Assembly (NCBI RefSeq): GCF_014647475.1
Contig: NZ_BMPG01000004.1
Coordinates: forward strand, 124,001 to 188,000
DNA from: Halocalculus aciditolerans
GTDB lineage: Archaea; Halobacteriota; Halobacteria; Halobacteriales; Halobacteriaceae
Length of the DNA: 64,000 bases
Reading direction: 5' to 3'
The translations under genes were made by a program, and so were the position numbers. This document shows positions 51,007 to 59,753 of this stretch, piece after piece. The first letter of the stretch is position 1, and each line of letters begins with the position of its first letter. The notes beneath the pieces were generated by a model. The model saw only the letters and a list, made by a program, of their open reading frames with translations. It made no database searches and was not told the origin of the DNA.

Positions 51007-52353
51007 CTACCGGCGGGCCGGGTGGTCGGCGGGCAGACGGTCGCTCCCCGTGAGCGTCCCGCGGAGCGTCGCACCGGCTGTCTCGCGCATCAGGCCGCGT
51101 TCGCGGAGTTCGGGGACGACGAGGTCGACGAAGTCGCGGAGGCCGTCGGGGCGCACGACCTCCTTCACGTTGAAGCCGTCGACGCCGACCTCGGTGTACC
51201 AGCGCTCGATCTCGTCCGCGACCTGCTCGGGCGTTCCGACGACGACCGGGCTCGTGGTGCCGAGGCCGGCGTACTGCGCCATCTCGCGTACCGTCCACTC
51301 GCGGTCGTCGTTCTTCGTGAAGGCGTTCACGACGCCCTGCATCGCCTGGGTCTCGATGTGCTCGACCGTCTGGTCCGGGTCCAGCTCGGAGAGGTCCATA
51401 TCCACGAACCCGGAGAGGAGCGTGAGAACGCCCTCGACGTCGATTCCCTCCTTGTAGGATTCGTGTTTCGCCTCGGCGATTTCCGCCGTTTCGCCGACGA
51501 TAGGGACGATACCCGGGAAGAACTTGAGCGAGTCCGGGTCGCGGCCGTAGGACTCCGCGCGCGCTTCGAGGTCCTCGATGTAGTCCATCACGGCCCGCTC
51601 GTTCGGCTGACTCACGAAGACGGCCTCCGCGTGCTTCGCGGCGAACTCCCGGCCGCGGTCGCTGGAGCCGGCTTGGTAGATGACGGGCGAGCGCTGCGGG
51701 CTCGGCTCGCAGCCGTGCGGCCCCGGCACCCGGAAATAGTCACCGTCGAAGTCGATGCCGTGCACCTTCTCGGGGTCGGTGTAGACGTCGGACTCGCGGT
51801 CCGCGACGACGGCGTCGTCCTCCCAGGAGTCCTCCCAGAGGCGGTAGACGACCTCCATGAACTCGTCGGCGCGGTCGTAGCGCTCGTCGTGCTCGATCAT
51901 CCCCTCCAAGCCGAGGTTGGCGGCCGCGGACTCCAGGTAGGACGTGACGACGTTCCACGCCACCCGGCCGTCCGTGACGTGGTCGAGCGTCGAGAACTCC
52001 CGCGCGAGCTGGTAGGGGTGGTTGTACGACGTCGACTTCGTGATGGCGAACCCGAGGTCGTCGGTGACCTCGGCCATCGCGGGCACGACGTACGCCGGGT
52101 CGTTCGACGGCGTCTGCACGGCCTTCTCGATGGCGGGGTCGCGAGAGTCGTCGAAGACGTCGTAGATGCCGCGGACGTCCGCGAAGAACACGCCGTCGAA
52201 CCCGCCGCGCTCCGCGGTGCGCGCGACCTCCGTCCAGTAGTCGGTGTCGGTGTAGCGGGTCGACTGGTCGCCGGGGTAGCGCCAGCTCCCGACGGAGACG
52301 TGCTCGACCGCGTTCATCGTGAAGAGATTGAGATGAATCCCGTCGTCACTCAT
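51007..52353 (-). CDS. FMN-dependent monooxygenase (NtaA/SnaA/DszA family)
   Basis: 448 residues. LLM-class TIM barrel: IHLNLFTMNAVEHVSVGSWRYPGDQS at the start, TDYWTEVARTAERGGFDGVFFADVRGIYDVFDD and GRVAWNVVTSYLESAAANLGLEGMIEHDERYDRADEF are close to nitrilotriacetate and dibenzothiophene monooxygenase types. It should oxidise an N- or S-containing compound with a separate flavin reductase. No reductase is adjacent, so the substrate is unknown. Confidence 0.9.
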   Translation of the reverse strand: MSDDGIHLNLFTMNAVEHVSVGSWRYPGDQSTRYTDTDYWTEVARTAERGGFDGVFFADVRGIYDVFDDSRDPAIEKAVQTPSNDPAYVVPAMAEVTDDLGFAITKSTSYNHPYQLAREFSTLDHVTDGRVAWNVVTSYLESAAANLGLEGMIEHDERYDRADEFMEVVYRLWEDSWEDDAVVADRESDVYTDPEKVHGIDFDGDYFRVPGPHGCEPSPQRSPVIYQAGSSDRGREFAAKHAEAVFVSQPNERAVMDYIEDLEARAESYGRDPDSLKFFPGIVPIVGETAEIAEAKHESYKEGIDVEGVLTLLSGFVDMDLSELDPDQTVEHIETQAMQGVVNAFTKNDDREWTVREMAQYAGLGTTSPVVVGTPEQVADEIERWYTEVGVDGFNVKEVVRPDGLRDFVDLVVPELRERGLMRETAGATLRGTLTGSDRLPADHPARR

Positions 52354-52788
52354 ACCGAGAGGGAGGCGAAGGAGACCCTAAGCGGGACGGGACGCGGCGA
52401 ATACGTGGGGTGTTCTCACCGCTCCGTCACCGAGACCGGCAAGCTTCGCTGGGTGTGGGCTGACAGGCGACGCCGCTTCCTCGGGCCGGCGCGTCACACA
52501 CCCGCCTCGACCGGGCCCGAGCACTCCTCACAGCATACAGCGACTTCGCCGCGCTATCGCACTTGAACTCTCGGCGAGAGCAGGGTGGGGAGCCGCCCGC
52601 GTGAATCGGCTGTTGGTCCGACTCTCAGGGGTGGGAATTCGGAAGGGGCGGTCGCGTCGCGTGTCTCTTCGGCGGCCCCTATCCCGAACGCCGGTGAGGG
52701 ATATGCCGGCGAGAGCGCGCGAGGCGGCCGGGGCTTTCGGAGGCGGCGGAGTCGGTTGGAGAGTGGATTGCGGTCCTGGAGTGGTCTA
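52354..52788. other. 435-bp spacer, no supported gene
   Basis: A GTG frame at 52601-52792 encodes an Arg/Gly-rich sequence with no domain and is judged spurious. The region has no long inverted repeat. It follows the head of the monooxygenase gene and precedes the tail of the ATP-grasp gene. Confidence 0.4.
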
Positions 52789-54030
52789 CTAGCAGGCGCA
52801 GTAGTACTCTCGCGTGCCGAGTTTGGCTTGGAGGACGTCGTAGGCGGGTTCGGGGTCGTCGGGACGGTAGACGCCGGCGACGGTTCTGGCGTTCTCGTCG
52901 CCGCTCATGAGCGCGAGCCAGTCGGATTTGGCGAGGACGTCGTGGGTCTGATTGGTGGCGAGGCTGTCGAGGTAGTCGGGGAGGTAGACCCACTGTTCGG
53001 TGTCGGTCTCCTCGGACTGGTAGTCGGCGTCGACGGCGTCAGCGTCGACGGCGTCGGCGTAGGCGGCGTAGGGGAGGTTGCGGCCGGCGGCGACGGGGAG
53101 GCCGATCCACTTCCAGGGGCGGGTGTTGACGTCGAGGAGGACGTAGTCCTCGCGCTCGGCGTCGTAGACGAACTCGGCCTCGCTGATGCCGTGATACCCG
53201 GTTTCGTCGAGGACGGCGAGGGCGCGGTCTTCGATGTCGGGTCGGTCGACGGTTTCGACGACGCAGGAGGTGCCGAAGCCGAAGGGGTGGCGGACTTTCG
53301 GGTTGCCGACGACGGCGAGGGCGTCGTCAGTGCCTGATTCGGGGACGTAGGAGGCGAGCGAGCAGTCTTCGCCGACGGCGACGTCGACTTTCTCCTGCGC
53401 CATGATCTGGATGTCGTGGTCGCGGGCGGTCGCGATGGCGTCGGCGAGCTGGTCGCGGTCCTCGACCTCGATGACGTTCGTGCCGGCGGCCTCTTCGAGT
53501 TCGCGCTTGTAGGCGGGCTTGATGACGAGCGGGAGGTCGAGTTCCGCGGCGAGGTCGTCGGGGTCGGTGTCGGCGTCGATGGGAATCGTATCGGGGTAGG
53601 GGACGCCGAGGTCGTCGGCGACCTCGTAGAGCGAGGATTTGTCGAGGACGCTGTCGACGATATCGAAGTCGGCGAAGGGGAGTCGGACGCCCTCGGGGTC
53701 GGCTTCGGCGAAGGCGAGCGCCCACTCGTCCATGCAGCCGAAGGCAACAGGCGCGTGGTCGAGTTCGGCGGCGAGGGTTTCGACGTCGGCGGTGAAGCCG
53801 GCGAGGTCGTCGAGGGGGTAGGTGACTTGGCCGGCGTAGTCGACGGCGTCGCTACCGGAGGCCGCACCGGTGCCCGTTCGGTCGATGGCGACGACGGGGA
53901 CGCCGTGCTGGCTGAGGGCGCGCGCGACGCCGAGACCGGTGACGTGGGCGTTCGCGACGAAGGCGGGCGGCTGGTCGAACTCGGCGTCCGCGAGCGCGTC
54001 GCGGAGGCCGTCGAAGTCGAGGAAGCTCAT
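52789..54030 (-). CDS. ATP-grasp carboxylate-amine ligase
   Basis: 413 residues. N-terminal preATP-grasp domain (AFVANAHVTGLGVARALSQHGVPVVAIDR), central ATP-binding region with LPLVIKPAYKRELEEA near 161-176 and VGEDCSLASYVPESG, and VLLDVNTRPWKW near 305, the metal-binding Asn-Arg pair typical of ATP-grasp. A protein of this shape joins a carboxylate to an amine; haloarchaeal members are not assigned. Monocistronic. The TGCGCC end (YYCAC) is unusual in having two cysteines at the C terminus. Confidence 0.85.
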   Translation of the reverse strand: MSFLDFDGLRDALADAEFDQPPAFVANAHVTGLGVARALSQHGVPVVAIDRTGTGAASGSDAVDYAGQVTYPLDDLAGFTADVETLAAELDHAPVAFGCMDEWALAFAEADPEGVRLPFADFDIVDSVLDKSSLYEVADDLGVPYPDTIPIDADTDPDDLAAELDLPLVIKPAYKRELEEAAGTNVIEVEDRDQLADAIATARDHDIQIMAQEKVDVAVGEDCSLASYVPESGTDDALAVVGNPKVRHPFGFGTSCVVETVDRPDIEDRALAVLDETGYHGISEAEFVYDAEREDYVLLDVNTRPWKWIGLPVAAGRNLPYAAYADAVDADAVDADYQSEETDTEQWVYLPDYLDSLATNQTHDVLAKSDWLALMSGDENARTVAGVYRPDDPEPAYDVLQAKLGTREYYCAC

Positions 54031-54163
54031 ACGCGTGCTTGCGGCCCTCGCGGGCTAAAGCGCACGGAAAGTCACGCAGGCTCGCCGGTAGTCGAGACAC
54101 AGGAGAGCGCCGCCCTCGCGGGCGACACGGCAGACCTTTACGGGGTGTTCGCCACGGTTTCGT

Positions 54164-54775
54164 ATGGATTACGCGGCGCGGTTAGAGCGGGCGATGGCGG
54201 CGACGCCGGATTTCACTGCGGAGCACGACCGGCTTGACGTCCCGGAGCCGACGGCGCAGCGGGACGGGGCGTTCACGCGGCTGACGAACCTCGGGGACAT
54301 CGCGGACGCGCTCTCGCGCGACGCCGAGCACGTCCACTCCATCATTCAGCGGGAGCTGGGGACGGCGGGGCAGTTCGAGGGCGAGTGGGCGCGGTACAAC
54401 GGGAACTTCTCGCCGTCGGACTTTCAGGAGGCGCTCGACGCGTACGTCGCGGAGTTCGTGACGTGCTCGGAGTGCGGGCTGCCGGACACGAAGCTCGTGA
54501 TGGAGAACCGCAACCGGATGCTGCGGTGTGAGGCCTGCGGGGCGTTCCGGCCGGTGAAGAAGCGGTCGTCGGCGACGAAGCAGCGCCAGCAGGAGGCCGT
54601 GGAGGAGGGCCGGACGTACGAAGTGGAGATTACGGGCACCGGGAGAAAGGGCGACGGGACGGCGGAGCGCGGGAAGTACACGATGTTCGTTCCGGGCGCG
54701 CAGGAGGGCGACGTCTGCCGGGTCTACGTGGAGAACGTCAGCGGGACGCTCGCGTTCACGCGCCGCGTCGAGTAA
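54164..54775 (+). CDS. Translation initiation factor aIF2 beta subunit with TRAM domain
   Basis: 203 residues. The central domain DYAARLERAMAATPDFTAEHDRLDV, RLTNLGDIADALSRDAEHVHSIIQRELGT is followed by the zinc ribbon CSECGLPDTKLVMENRNRML to CEACG near residues 103-125, then a TRAM domain (YEVEITGTGRKGDGTAERGKYTMFVPGAQ) found in haloarchaeal versions. It helps bring initiator tRNA to the ribosome. TATA-like TTTACG lies 28 nt upstream. Confidence 0.93.
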   Translation: MDYAARLERAMAATPDFTAEHDRLDVPEPTAQRDGAFTRLTNLGDIADALSRDAEHVHSIIQRELGTAGQFEGEWARYNGNFSPSDFQEALDAYVAEFVTCSECGLPDTKLVMENRNRMLRCEACGAFRPVKKRSSATKQRQQEAVEEGRTYEVEITGTGRKGDGTAERGKYTMFVPGAQEGDVCRVYVENVSGTLAFTRRVE

Positions 54776-54786
54776 GACACGCTGCC

Positions 54787-54870
54787 CCGGTTCGGCAGAC
54801 GGGCAGTGAAAATCGCTTCTCCGGTTCGACAGACGGGGAAGTGGAACTGCTGCTCCGGTTCCGCGCGGGG
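54787..54870 (+). repeat. Three-unit tandem array, period 34 bp
   Basis: Units starting CCGGTTCG lie at 54787, 54821 and 54855 (the third is degenerate). They begin 11 nt after the aIF2-beta stop in the same orientation and run up to the convergent MscS stop. Confidence 0.65.
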
Positions 54871-55950
54871 TTAGCGGCGGTGGAAGTCCGCGTCGGCGTT
54901 GTGGTCGGCGCGGTTTTGGAATTCGACTTCGCGCGTGGGGCTGGGGAGGTCGATGCCGTCCTGTTCGTAGCGTTTGTAGAGCGCGCGGAGGAGTTCGTGT
55001 TCCGCGCGTTCGTCGCTGAGGGGAGAGCGCACCCAGCAGCGGAGTTCGTAGTCGAGGGCGTAGTCGCCGAACTCGCGGAAGCGCATGCGGGGGGCGGGGG
55101 TGTCGACGACGAGGTCTTCGCGTTCGGCGACTTCGAGCGTCGCGGCTTCGAAGTAGTCGATGTCGGTGCCGAAGGCGGGGGCGATGTCGAGGGTGATGCG
55201 GGTTTTCGGGCGGGGTGCGGATTCGTTCTGGATGCTCGTGGAGTTGAGGACGGAGTTGGGGACGGTGATGACTTTGTCCTCGCGGGTGAGGAGTTCGGTC
55301 GAGCGGATGGAGATATCGAGTACGGTGCCTTCGCGGCCGTCCTCTAAGACGACGTAGTCGCCGACGGTGTAGGTGTCGTCGAAGTAGAGGGCGACGGAGC
55401 CGAAGAAGTTCGCGATGGCGTCCTTCGCGGCGAAGCCGAGGGCGACGGAGATGAGGCCGGCGGACGCGAGGATGGGGGTGACGTCGACGTTCCAGATGCC
55501 GAGGACGGCGGCGGCGGCGACGAGGAGGAGGACGAAGGTGAGGAGGTTCTCGAAGATGGGGGCGAAGTCCTCGACGAGGTCGGACTGGCGGCCGGCGGCG
55601 ACGAGGATGCGGTCGGCGAGGCGGAGGACGGCGCGCGTCCAGACGATGACGACGACGGTGAGCGCGCCGGCGTGGAGGTAGCGGGCGAGCGGGTCGGCGA
55701 GGGCGAGGTGCGTCGCGGCGGCGATGACGCCGGTGAGCGCGACGGTGGTGAAGACGGGGAGGCGGAGTTCTTCGTAGAGGATGACGTCGTACTGGGTGTC
55801 GGTGCTGTGGACGACGCGGCGGACGACGTGCACGCCGAAGAGCGTGACGAGCCACGTCGCGAGGCCGGAGGCGGCGACGACGCCGGCGAGCTTCGCCCAC
55901 GTCGGGAGCGCGAGGAGCCAGTCGACGAGCGGTTGGACCGAACCCACCAT
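54871..55950 (-). CDS. Small-conductance mechanosensitive channel (MscS family)
   Basis: 359 residues. Four membrane spans in residues 20-180; the pore helix is ILASAGLISVALGFAAKDAIANFFGSV near 150-178 with the family Gly/Ala pattern. The beta domain DTYTVGDYVVLEDGREGTVLDISIRSTEL and the C-terminal domain follow. It releases solutes when turgor rises, important in a halophile. A TAATATT box lies 28 nt before the ATG. Confidence 0.92.
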   Translation of the reverse strand: MVGSVQPLVDWLLALPTWAKLAGVVAASGLATWLVTLFGVHVVRRVVHSTDTQYDVILYEELRLPVFTTVALTGVIAAATHLALADPLARYLHAGALTVVVIVWTRAVLRLADRILVAAGRQSDLVEDFAPIFENLLTFVLLLVAAAAVLGIWNVDVTPILASAGLISVALGFAAKDAIANFFGSVALYFDDTYTVGDYVVLEDGREGTVLDISIRSTELLTREDKVITVPNSVLNSTSIQNESAPRPKTRITLDIAPAFGTDIDYFEAATLEVAEREDLVVDTPAPRMRFREFGDYALDYELRCWVRSPLSDERAEHELLRALYKRYEQDGIDLPSPTREVEFQNRADHNADADFHRR

Positions 55951-56070
55951 ATATTTTCATAGAACGTTTGGAAGAATATTAGTCCTGTGGGCGAGCGACG
56001 GGGCCGCGTCGCCTCGTCGGCGCTTCGAAGGCTTTAACCCCTGCGTACCCCTCAGACTCGGGTAGTAACC

Positions 56071-56607
56071 ATGTCGGACAATCCGGCTTCCATGTACCGG
56101 GAGATCTCGAAGCCCTCGTACACGCGACGCGACTACGTCACGGGCATCCCCGGGTCCAAGATTGCACAGCACAAGATGGGCGACCTCCACAAGGAGCCGG
56201 AGGAGTACCCCGTCCAGATTAGCCTCGTCGCCGACGAGGAGTGTCAGCTCCGCCACGGTTCCCTCGAGGCCTCCCGCCTCTCCGCGAACCGTCACCTCAT
56301 CAAGACGCTCGGCGAGGGCAACTACAAGATGATCCTCCGCAAGTTCCCGCACCAGATCCTCCGCGAGAACAAGCAGGCGACGGGCGCGGGAGCGGACCGT
56401 GTCTCCGACGGGATGCGCCAGGCGTTCGGCGTGCCGGTCGGCACGGCCGCTCGCATCTACCCCGGCGAGCGCCTCTTCACCGCGTGGTGTGACGTCGAGC
56501 AGGCCGCCGAAGTGAAGGAGGCCTTCCGCCGCGCGTACAACAAGATCACGCCCCCGTGCAAGATCGACGTCGAACGCGGCGAGGAGCTCCTCACCCGCCT
56601 CGACTAA
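56071..56607 (+). CDS. rpl10e: Large ribosomal subunit protein uL16/L10e
   Basis: 178 residues, typical archaeal L10e: [60 protein letters not shown] and the C-terminal [21 protein letters not shown]. It binds 5S rRNA region and the A-site finger. GGCTTTAACC about 38 nt upstream is the likely TATA region. The RimK-like gene follows 21 bp downstream. Confidence 0.96.
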   Translation: MSDNPASMYREISKPSYTRRDYVTGIPGSKIAQHKMGDLHKEPEEYPVQISLVADEECQLRHGSLEASRLSANRHLIKTLGEGNYKMILRKFPHQILRENKQATGAGADRVSDGMRQAFGVPVGTAARIYPGERLFTAWCDVEQAAEVKEAFRRAYNKITPPCKIDVERGEELLTRLD

Positions 56608-56628
56608 CTCCCTTCTCACCACCCGCTC

Positions 56629-57474
56629 GTGCGACTCGCGGTCGCGAACGACACCGAAACCCTCCACCGGCTCTCCGACCCCCTCGCCGAGCGCGACATT
56701 TACGCCGAACACGTCTCTCTCAGCAGGACGGTGACGGCGCTCTCCGACCCCGGCGTCGACGACTTCGACGCGGGGTTCGTCTTCCCCGGTCGCATCCCGG
56801 AGGGCGGCGTGTTGCAGAGCGTGCTCGGCGTGCCGTGGCTGAACTCCCGCGAGGCCGTTCTCACCTCTCGGAATAAGGCCGCGGTGACGGCGCGGCTCGC
56901 CCGCGCCGGCGTCCCCGTCCCGGACAGCGTCGTCGTCTCCCACCCGACAGAGACGGAAGACCTCACGGCGGCCGTCGAGCGGTTCGACCCGCCCGTGGTC
57001 ATCAAGCCGAACTCCGCGACGCGCGGCGTCGGCGTCGCGAAAGTCCACGACACCGACTCGCTGCTCGGCGTCGCGGACTACCTCGACCTCGTCCACGACT
57101 ACCGCGCGACGGCGGACAAGACCTTCCTCGTGCAGGAGTTTCTTCCAGACGCCGTCGACTACCGCGTCATGGTCCTCGACGGCGAATACGCCGGCGCGGT
57201 GAAGCGCGAACTCCCCGCGGAGGCGGAGGGCTGGAAGCACAACGTCCACCGCGGCGCGACCGCGACCGCCGTCGACCTCGACGACGACCTCCGCGACCTC
57301 GCGGAATCCGTCGCGGACGTCCTCGACATCGACTTCCTCGGCGTCGACCTCCTCGTCAGCGACGACCGCGCGGTCGTCACGGAGACGAACGCCCGACCGA
57401 CCGTCGACAGCTTCGAGAAGTACGAACCCGACTTCCTCGACCGGCTCGTCGACCTCCTCCGCGACCTCCCCTGA
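56629..57474 (+). CDS. RimK-like ATP-grasp ligase
   Basis: 281 residues, GTG start. ATP-grasp fold: TSRNKAAVTARLARAGVPVPDSVVV (preATP), PVVIKPNSATRGVGVAKV near 122-139, TFLVQEFLPDAVDYRVMVLDGEYAGAVKRE near 165-194, and VVTETNARPTVDSFEKY near 246-262 with the metal-binding Glu/Asn. RimK relatives add glutamate to S6 or to F420 or pterin cofactors. Its position 21 bp after L10e may indicate ribosomal protein modification; a role in F420 polyglutamylation cannot be excluded. Confidence 0.85.
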   Translation: MRLAVANDTETLHRLSDPLAERDIYAEHVSLSRTVTALSDPGVDDFDAGFVFPGRIPEGGVLQSVLGVPWLNSREAVLTSRNKAAVTARLARAGVPVPDSVVVSHPTETEDLTAAVERFDPPVVIKPNSATRGVGVAKVHDTDSLLGVADYLDLVHDYRATADKTFLVQEFLPDAVDYRVMVLDGEYAGAVKRELPAEAEGWKHNVHRGATATAVDLDDDLRDLAESVADVLDIDFLGVDLLVSDDRAVVTETNARPTVDSFEKYEPDFLDRLVDLLRDLP

Positions 57475-57501
57475 CCCGCCCGCGGCACGCTGCGGTACGA
57501 G

Positions 57502-57560
57502 CCGGTTCGTCAGACGGCGAGGTATCGGGACGAGCCGGTTCGTCAGACGGCGAGGTCCCG
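57502..57560 (+). repeat. Two-unit tandem array, period 33 bp
   Basis: CCGGTTCGTCAGACGGCGAG starts at 57502 and again at 57535, 27 nt after the RimK-like stop and in the same orientation. The two copies of this 20-mer are identical. A GATGGAC word then repeats three times (57567-57602). Confidence 0.7.
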
Positions 57561-57643
57561 GCACCGATGGACGCGTGTTGATGGACACGCAGACTGATGG
57601 ACGCAGGGGTTTTTGCGTGCGCGTCACGTTTCTCGGTGTAGCT

Positions 57644-57679
57644 ATGCGCGCCGAGGATTCGACAGCGGTGAGCGCCTGA
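57644..57679 (+). CDS. 11-codon leader ORF before the copper oxidase
   Basis: ATG at 57644 encodes MRAEDSTAVSA and ends in a TGA whose last base is the first base of the oxidase ATG (TGATG). A T-rich TATA-like GTTTTTGCG about 30 nt upstream would start the transcript close to this ATG, making it a leaderless upstream ORF coupled to the main gene. The short peptide has no domain. Confidence 0.5.
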   Translation: MRAEDSTAVSA

Positions 57680-59112
57680 TGGCGTTCTCCCGGCGGTTGT
57701 TCGCGAAGGCGCTCGTGGGCGCTGGGTCGATTCCGCTCGCGGGGATGGCGCTCGACGCTATGCGGGGCGCAGGAGACGACGCGCCGAGCGCGGGCGACCG
57801 GAGCGCGAGCACCGCGGGCCGCGCCGACGTGACGAGCGACAGTCCGGGCGAGCCGCGGAATCAGCCGTCGTCGCCGGCGGATCGGACCTTCTCGCTGGGC
57901 GCGCGCCGCGCCGGCGAGGGCGGGACGCCGCTCGACTCGACGACGCAGTACCTCTACAACCGCCGGTATCCCGCGCCCGAACTCCGCGTGCCCGCGGGCG
58001 ACACGATACAGGTAGCGGTGGAGAACGACCTGCCGAAGGGAACGGGGACGACGGTGCACTGGCACGGCGTCCCCGTGCCGAACGAGATGGACGGCGTCCC
58101 CGGCGTGACGCAGGACCCGATTCCGCGCGGGGAGTCGATGACGTACGCCTACGAGGCGAGCCCGCCGGGCACCTACATGTACCACAGCCACGTCGCCCAG
58201 CAGATGGACCGCTCGCTGTTCGGGCCGCTCGTCGTCGAGGAGGAAGAGCCGCGGCTCGACTACGACCGGGAGGTCGTCGTGTTCGTCGACGACTACCTCG
58301 CCGCGACGCCCCCGACAGAGGAGAATCCGGACGTCCCGCTCTACGACGGTATCGTGGTGAACGGGAGGCTCCCGGACGACCCCCAGGAGGTCGGCGTGAC
58401 GGCGGGCGAGCGCGTACGTTTCCGCTTCATCAACGGCGCGAGCGCGGGCGTCTTCGACCTGCGGCTCGCCGGCCACACGCTGAAGGTGACGCACGCGGAC
58501 GGGCGGCCCGTCGACCCCGTGCAGGTCGATTTCCTCCGGTTCGGCTCGGCGGAGCGCTACGACGCCGTCGTCGAGTTCGACAACCCCGGCGCGTGGGAGT
58601 TAGCGGCGACCCCAGTGAACGCCGGCGACCTCGGAGATCCGGAGTGGGGACGGCTCGTCGTCGACTACGAGCAGTCCTCGGCCAGCCCGCAGAGCCCGCG
58701 GGGGTCGCCGACGCGCCTCGACCGCTCGATGCTCCGCGCCGTCGAACGCTACGGCCACGTCCGGGGGTCGCCCGACCGCGAGTACGGGCTCACGCTCTCC
58801 CCCGGCGACGACGGCGCGTGGCTGATGGGCGGGCAGAGGTATCCAGACGCCGACCCGCTCAGCGTCTCCCCCGGCGACCACGTCCGCGTGACGATGCGGA
58901 ACGAGAGCGAGATGTACCACCCGATGCACCTCCACGGCCACTTCTTCAAAGTCGGCCACGCCGTCAGGGACACCGCCCTCGTCGCCCCCGGCCAGCAGGT
59001 CACCTTCGACGTCTACGCCGACAATCCGGGAGAGTGGTTCTTCCACTGCCACAACCAGTACCACCTCGCCTCCGGCATGGCGCGCGTCGTCTCCTACGAC
59101 CGGCAGGCCTGA
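57679..59112 (+). CDS. Tat-exported multicopper oxidase
   Basis: 477 residues. The N terminus SRRLFAKALVGAGSIPLAG is a twin-arginine signal (S-R-R-x-F-x-K). Copper motifs are THWHGVP-type HWHG near 130, MYHSHVAQQ near 172, HPMHLHGHFF near 415 and HCHNQYHLASGM near 455, giving types 1, 2 and 3 sites. It should oxidise phenols or metal ions outside the cell, or act in nitrite/denitrification context as in haloarchaeal LccA-like laccases. The start overlaps the leader ORF stop. Confidence 0.92.
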   Translation: MAFSRRLFAKALVGAGSIPLAGMALDAMRGAGDDAPSAGDRSASTAGRADVTSDSPGEPRNQPSSPADRTFSLGARRAGEGGTPLDSTTQYLYNRRYPAPELRVPAGDTIQVAVENDLPKGTGTTVHWHGVPVPNEMDGVPGVTQDPIPRGESMTYAYEASPPGTYMYHSHVAQQMDRSLFGPLVVEEEEPRLDYDREVVVFVDDYLAATPPTEENPDVPLYDGIVVNGRLPDDPQEVGVTAGERVRFRFINGASAGVFDLRLAGHTLKVTHADGRPVDPVQVDFLRFGSAERYDAVVEFDNPGAWELAATPVNAGDLGDPEWGRLVVDYEQSSASPQSPRGSPTRLDRSMLRAVERYGHVRGSPDREYGLTLSPGDDGAWLMGGQRYPDADPLSVSPGDHVRVTMRNESEMYHPMHLHGHFFKVGHAVRDTALVAPGQQVTFDVYADNPGEWFFHCHNQYHLASGMARVVSYDRQA

Positions 59113-59300
59113 GCCGCCCGAGACAGGGTATCCTGGGCGGGGCAGCCCGATTACGTGACCGACGAGCGAGAGAGTTCTGGTTCTGAAGGGTCTCACGAGG
59201 GCGAGGGGGGAGGTCTTCCGAAACGCCGCGGCTGTGTGGTTCGCTACCGCTATCGCTCACCAGAACGCGAGAAGAACGAGAGATGATGGAGAAACCGGGG

Positions 59301-59684
59301 TTATTCGAAGGTGATGTCGGCGGAGTCCTCGGCGCGGTCGAAGGTGACTTCGAGGACGCCGTTGTTGTAGGTCGCGTTCGCGGAGCGTTCGTCGACGCGG
59401 ACGGGGAGCGTGATGCGGTCCTCGTACTCGCGGGTGTCGCTGACGGCGTTGATGGTGAGGACGTCGCCGTCGCACTGGAGGGAGATGTCCTCTTTCTCGA
59501 GGCCGGGGATGTCGGCGACGACGCGGAGTTCCTCTTCGAACTCGTGGACGTCGACGTGGATGTCGCTCCCGAAGCCGTTCTCGTCGAGGTCGCCGGGGCC
59601 GTTCGTGCCCGTCATCTCGTCCATCATGCGTTCGATCTCCCGGAAGAACTCGTCGAAGGGGTCGTCCCGGTCGTCTCTCCTCAT
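59301..59684 (-). CDS. Hsp20/alpha-crystallin small heat-shock protein
   Basis: 127 residues. Core alpha-crystallin domain VDVHEFEEELRVVADIPGLEKEDISLQCDGDVLTINAV, REYEDRITLPVRVDERSANATYNNGVLEVTF. The usual IxI tail motif appears to be absent; the end is ADITFE. It binds unfolding proteins without ATP. The N-terminal region FDEFFREIERMMDEMTG is typical of archaeal Hsp20. Confidence 0.92.
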   Translation of the reverse strand: MRRDDRDDPFDEFFREIERMMDEMTGTNGPGDLDENGFGSDIHVDVHEFEEELRVVADIPGLEKEDISLQCDGDVLTINAVSDTREYEDRITLPVRVDERSANATYNNGVLEVTFDRAEDSADITFE

Positions 59685-59753
59685 TACGCTCTCCGGTTAG
59701 GGAGACACGCAGGTAAGGTTTCGGGGTAGCCCCGAATTCGCCTCTTCCGGGTG

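Noticed and set aside
52601-52792. 63-codon GTG frame in the 435-bp spacer
   Set aside because: Arg/Gly-rich, no promoter or motif, and overlaps the end of the ATP-grasp gene.
54787-54870. Regular 34-bp units considered as a CRISPR array
   Set aside because: Only two or three units, the repeats diverge within the unit, there are no unique spacers and no cas genes.
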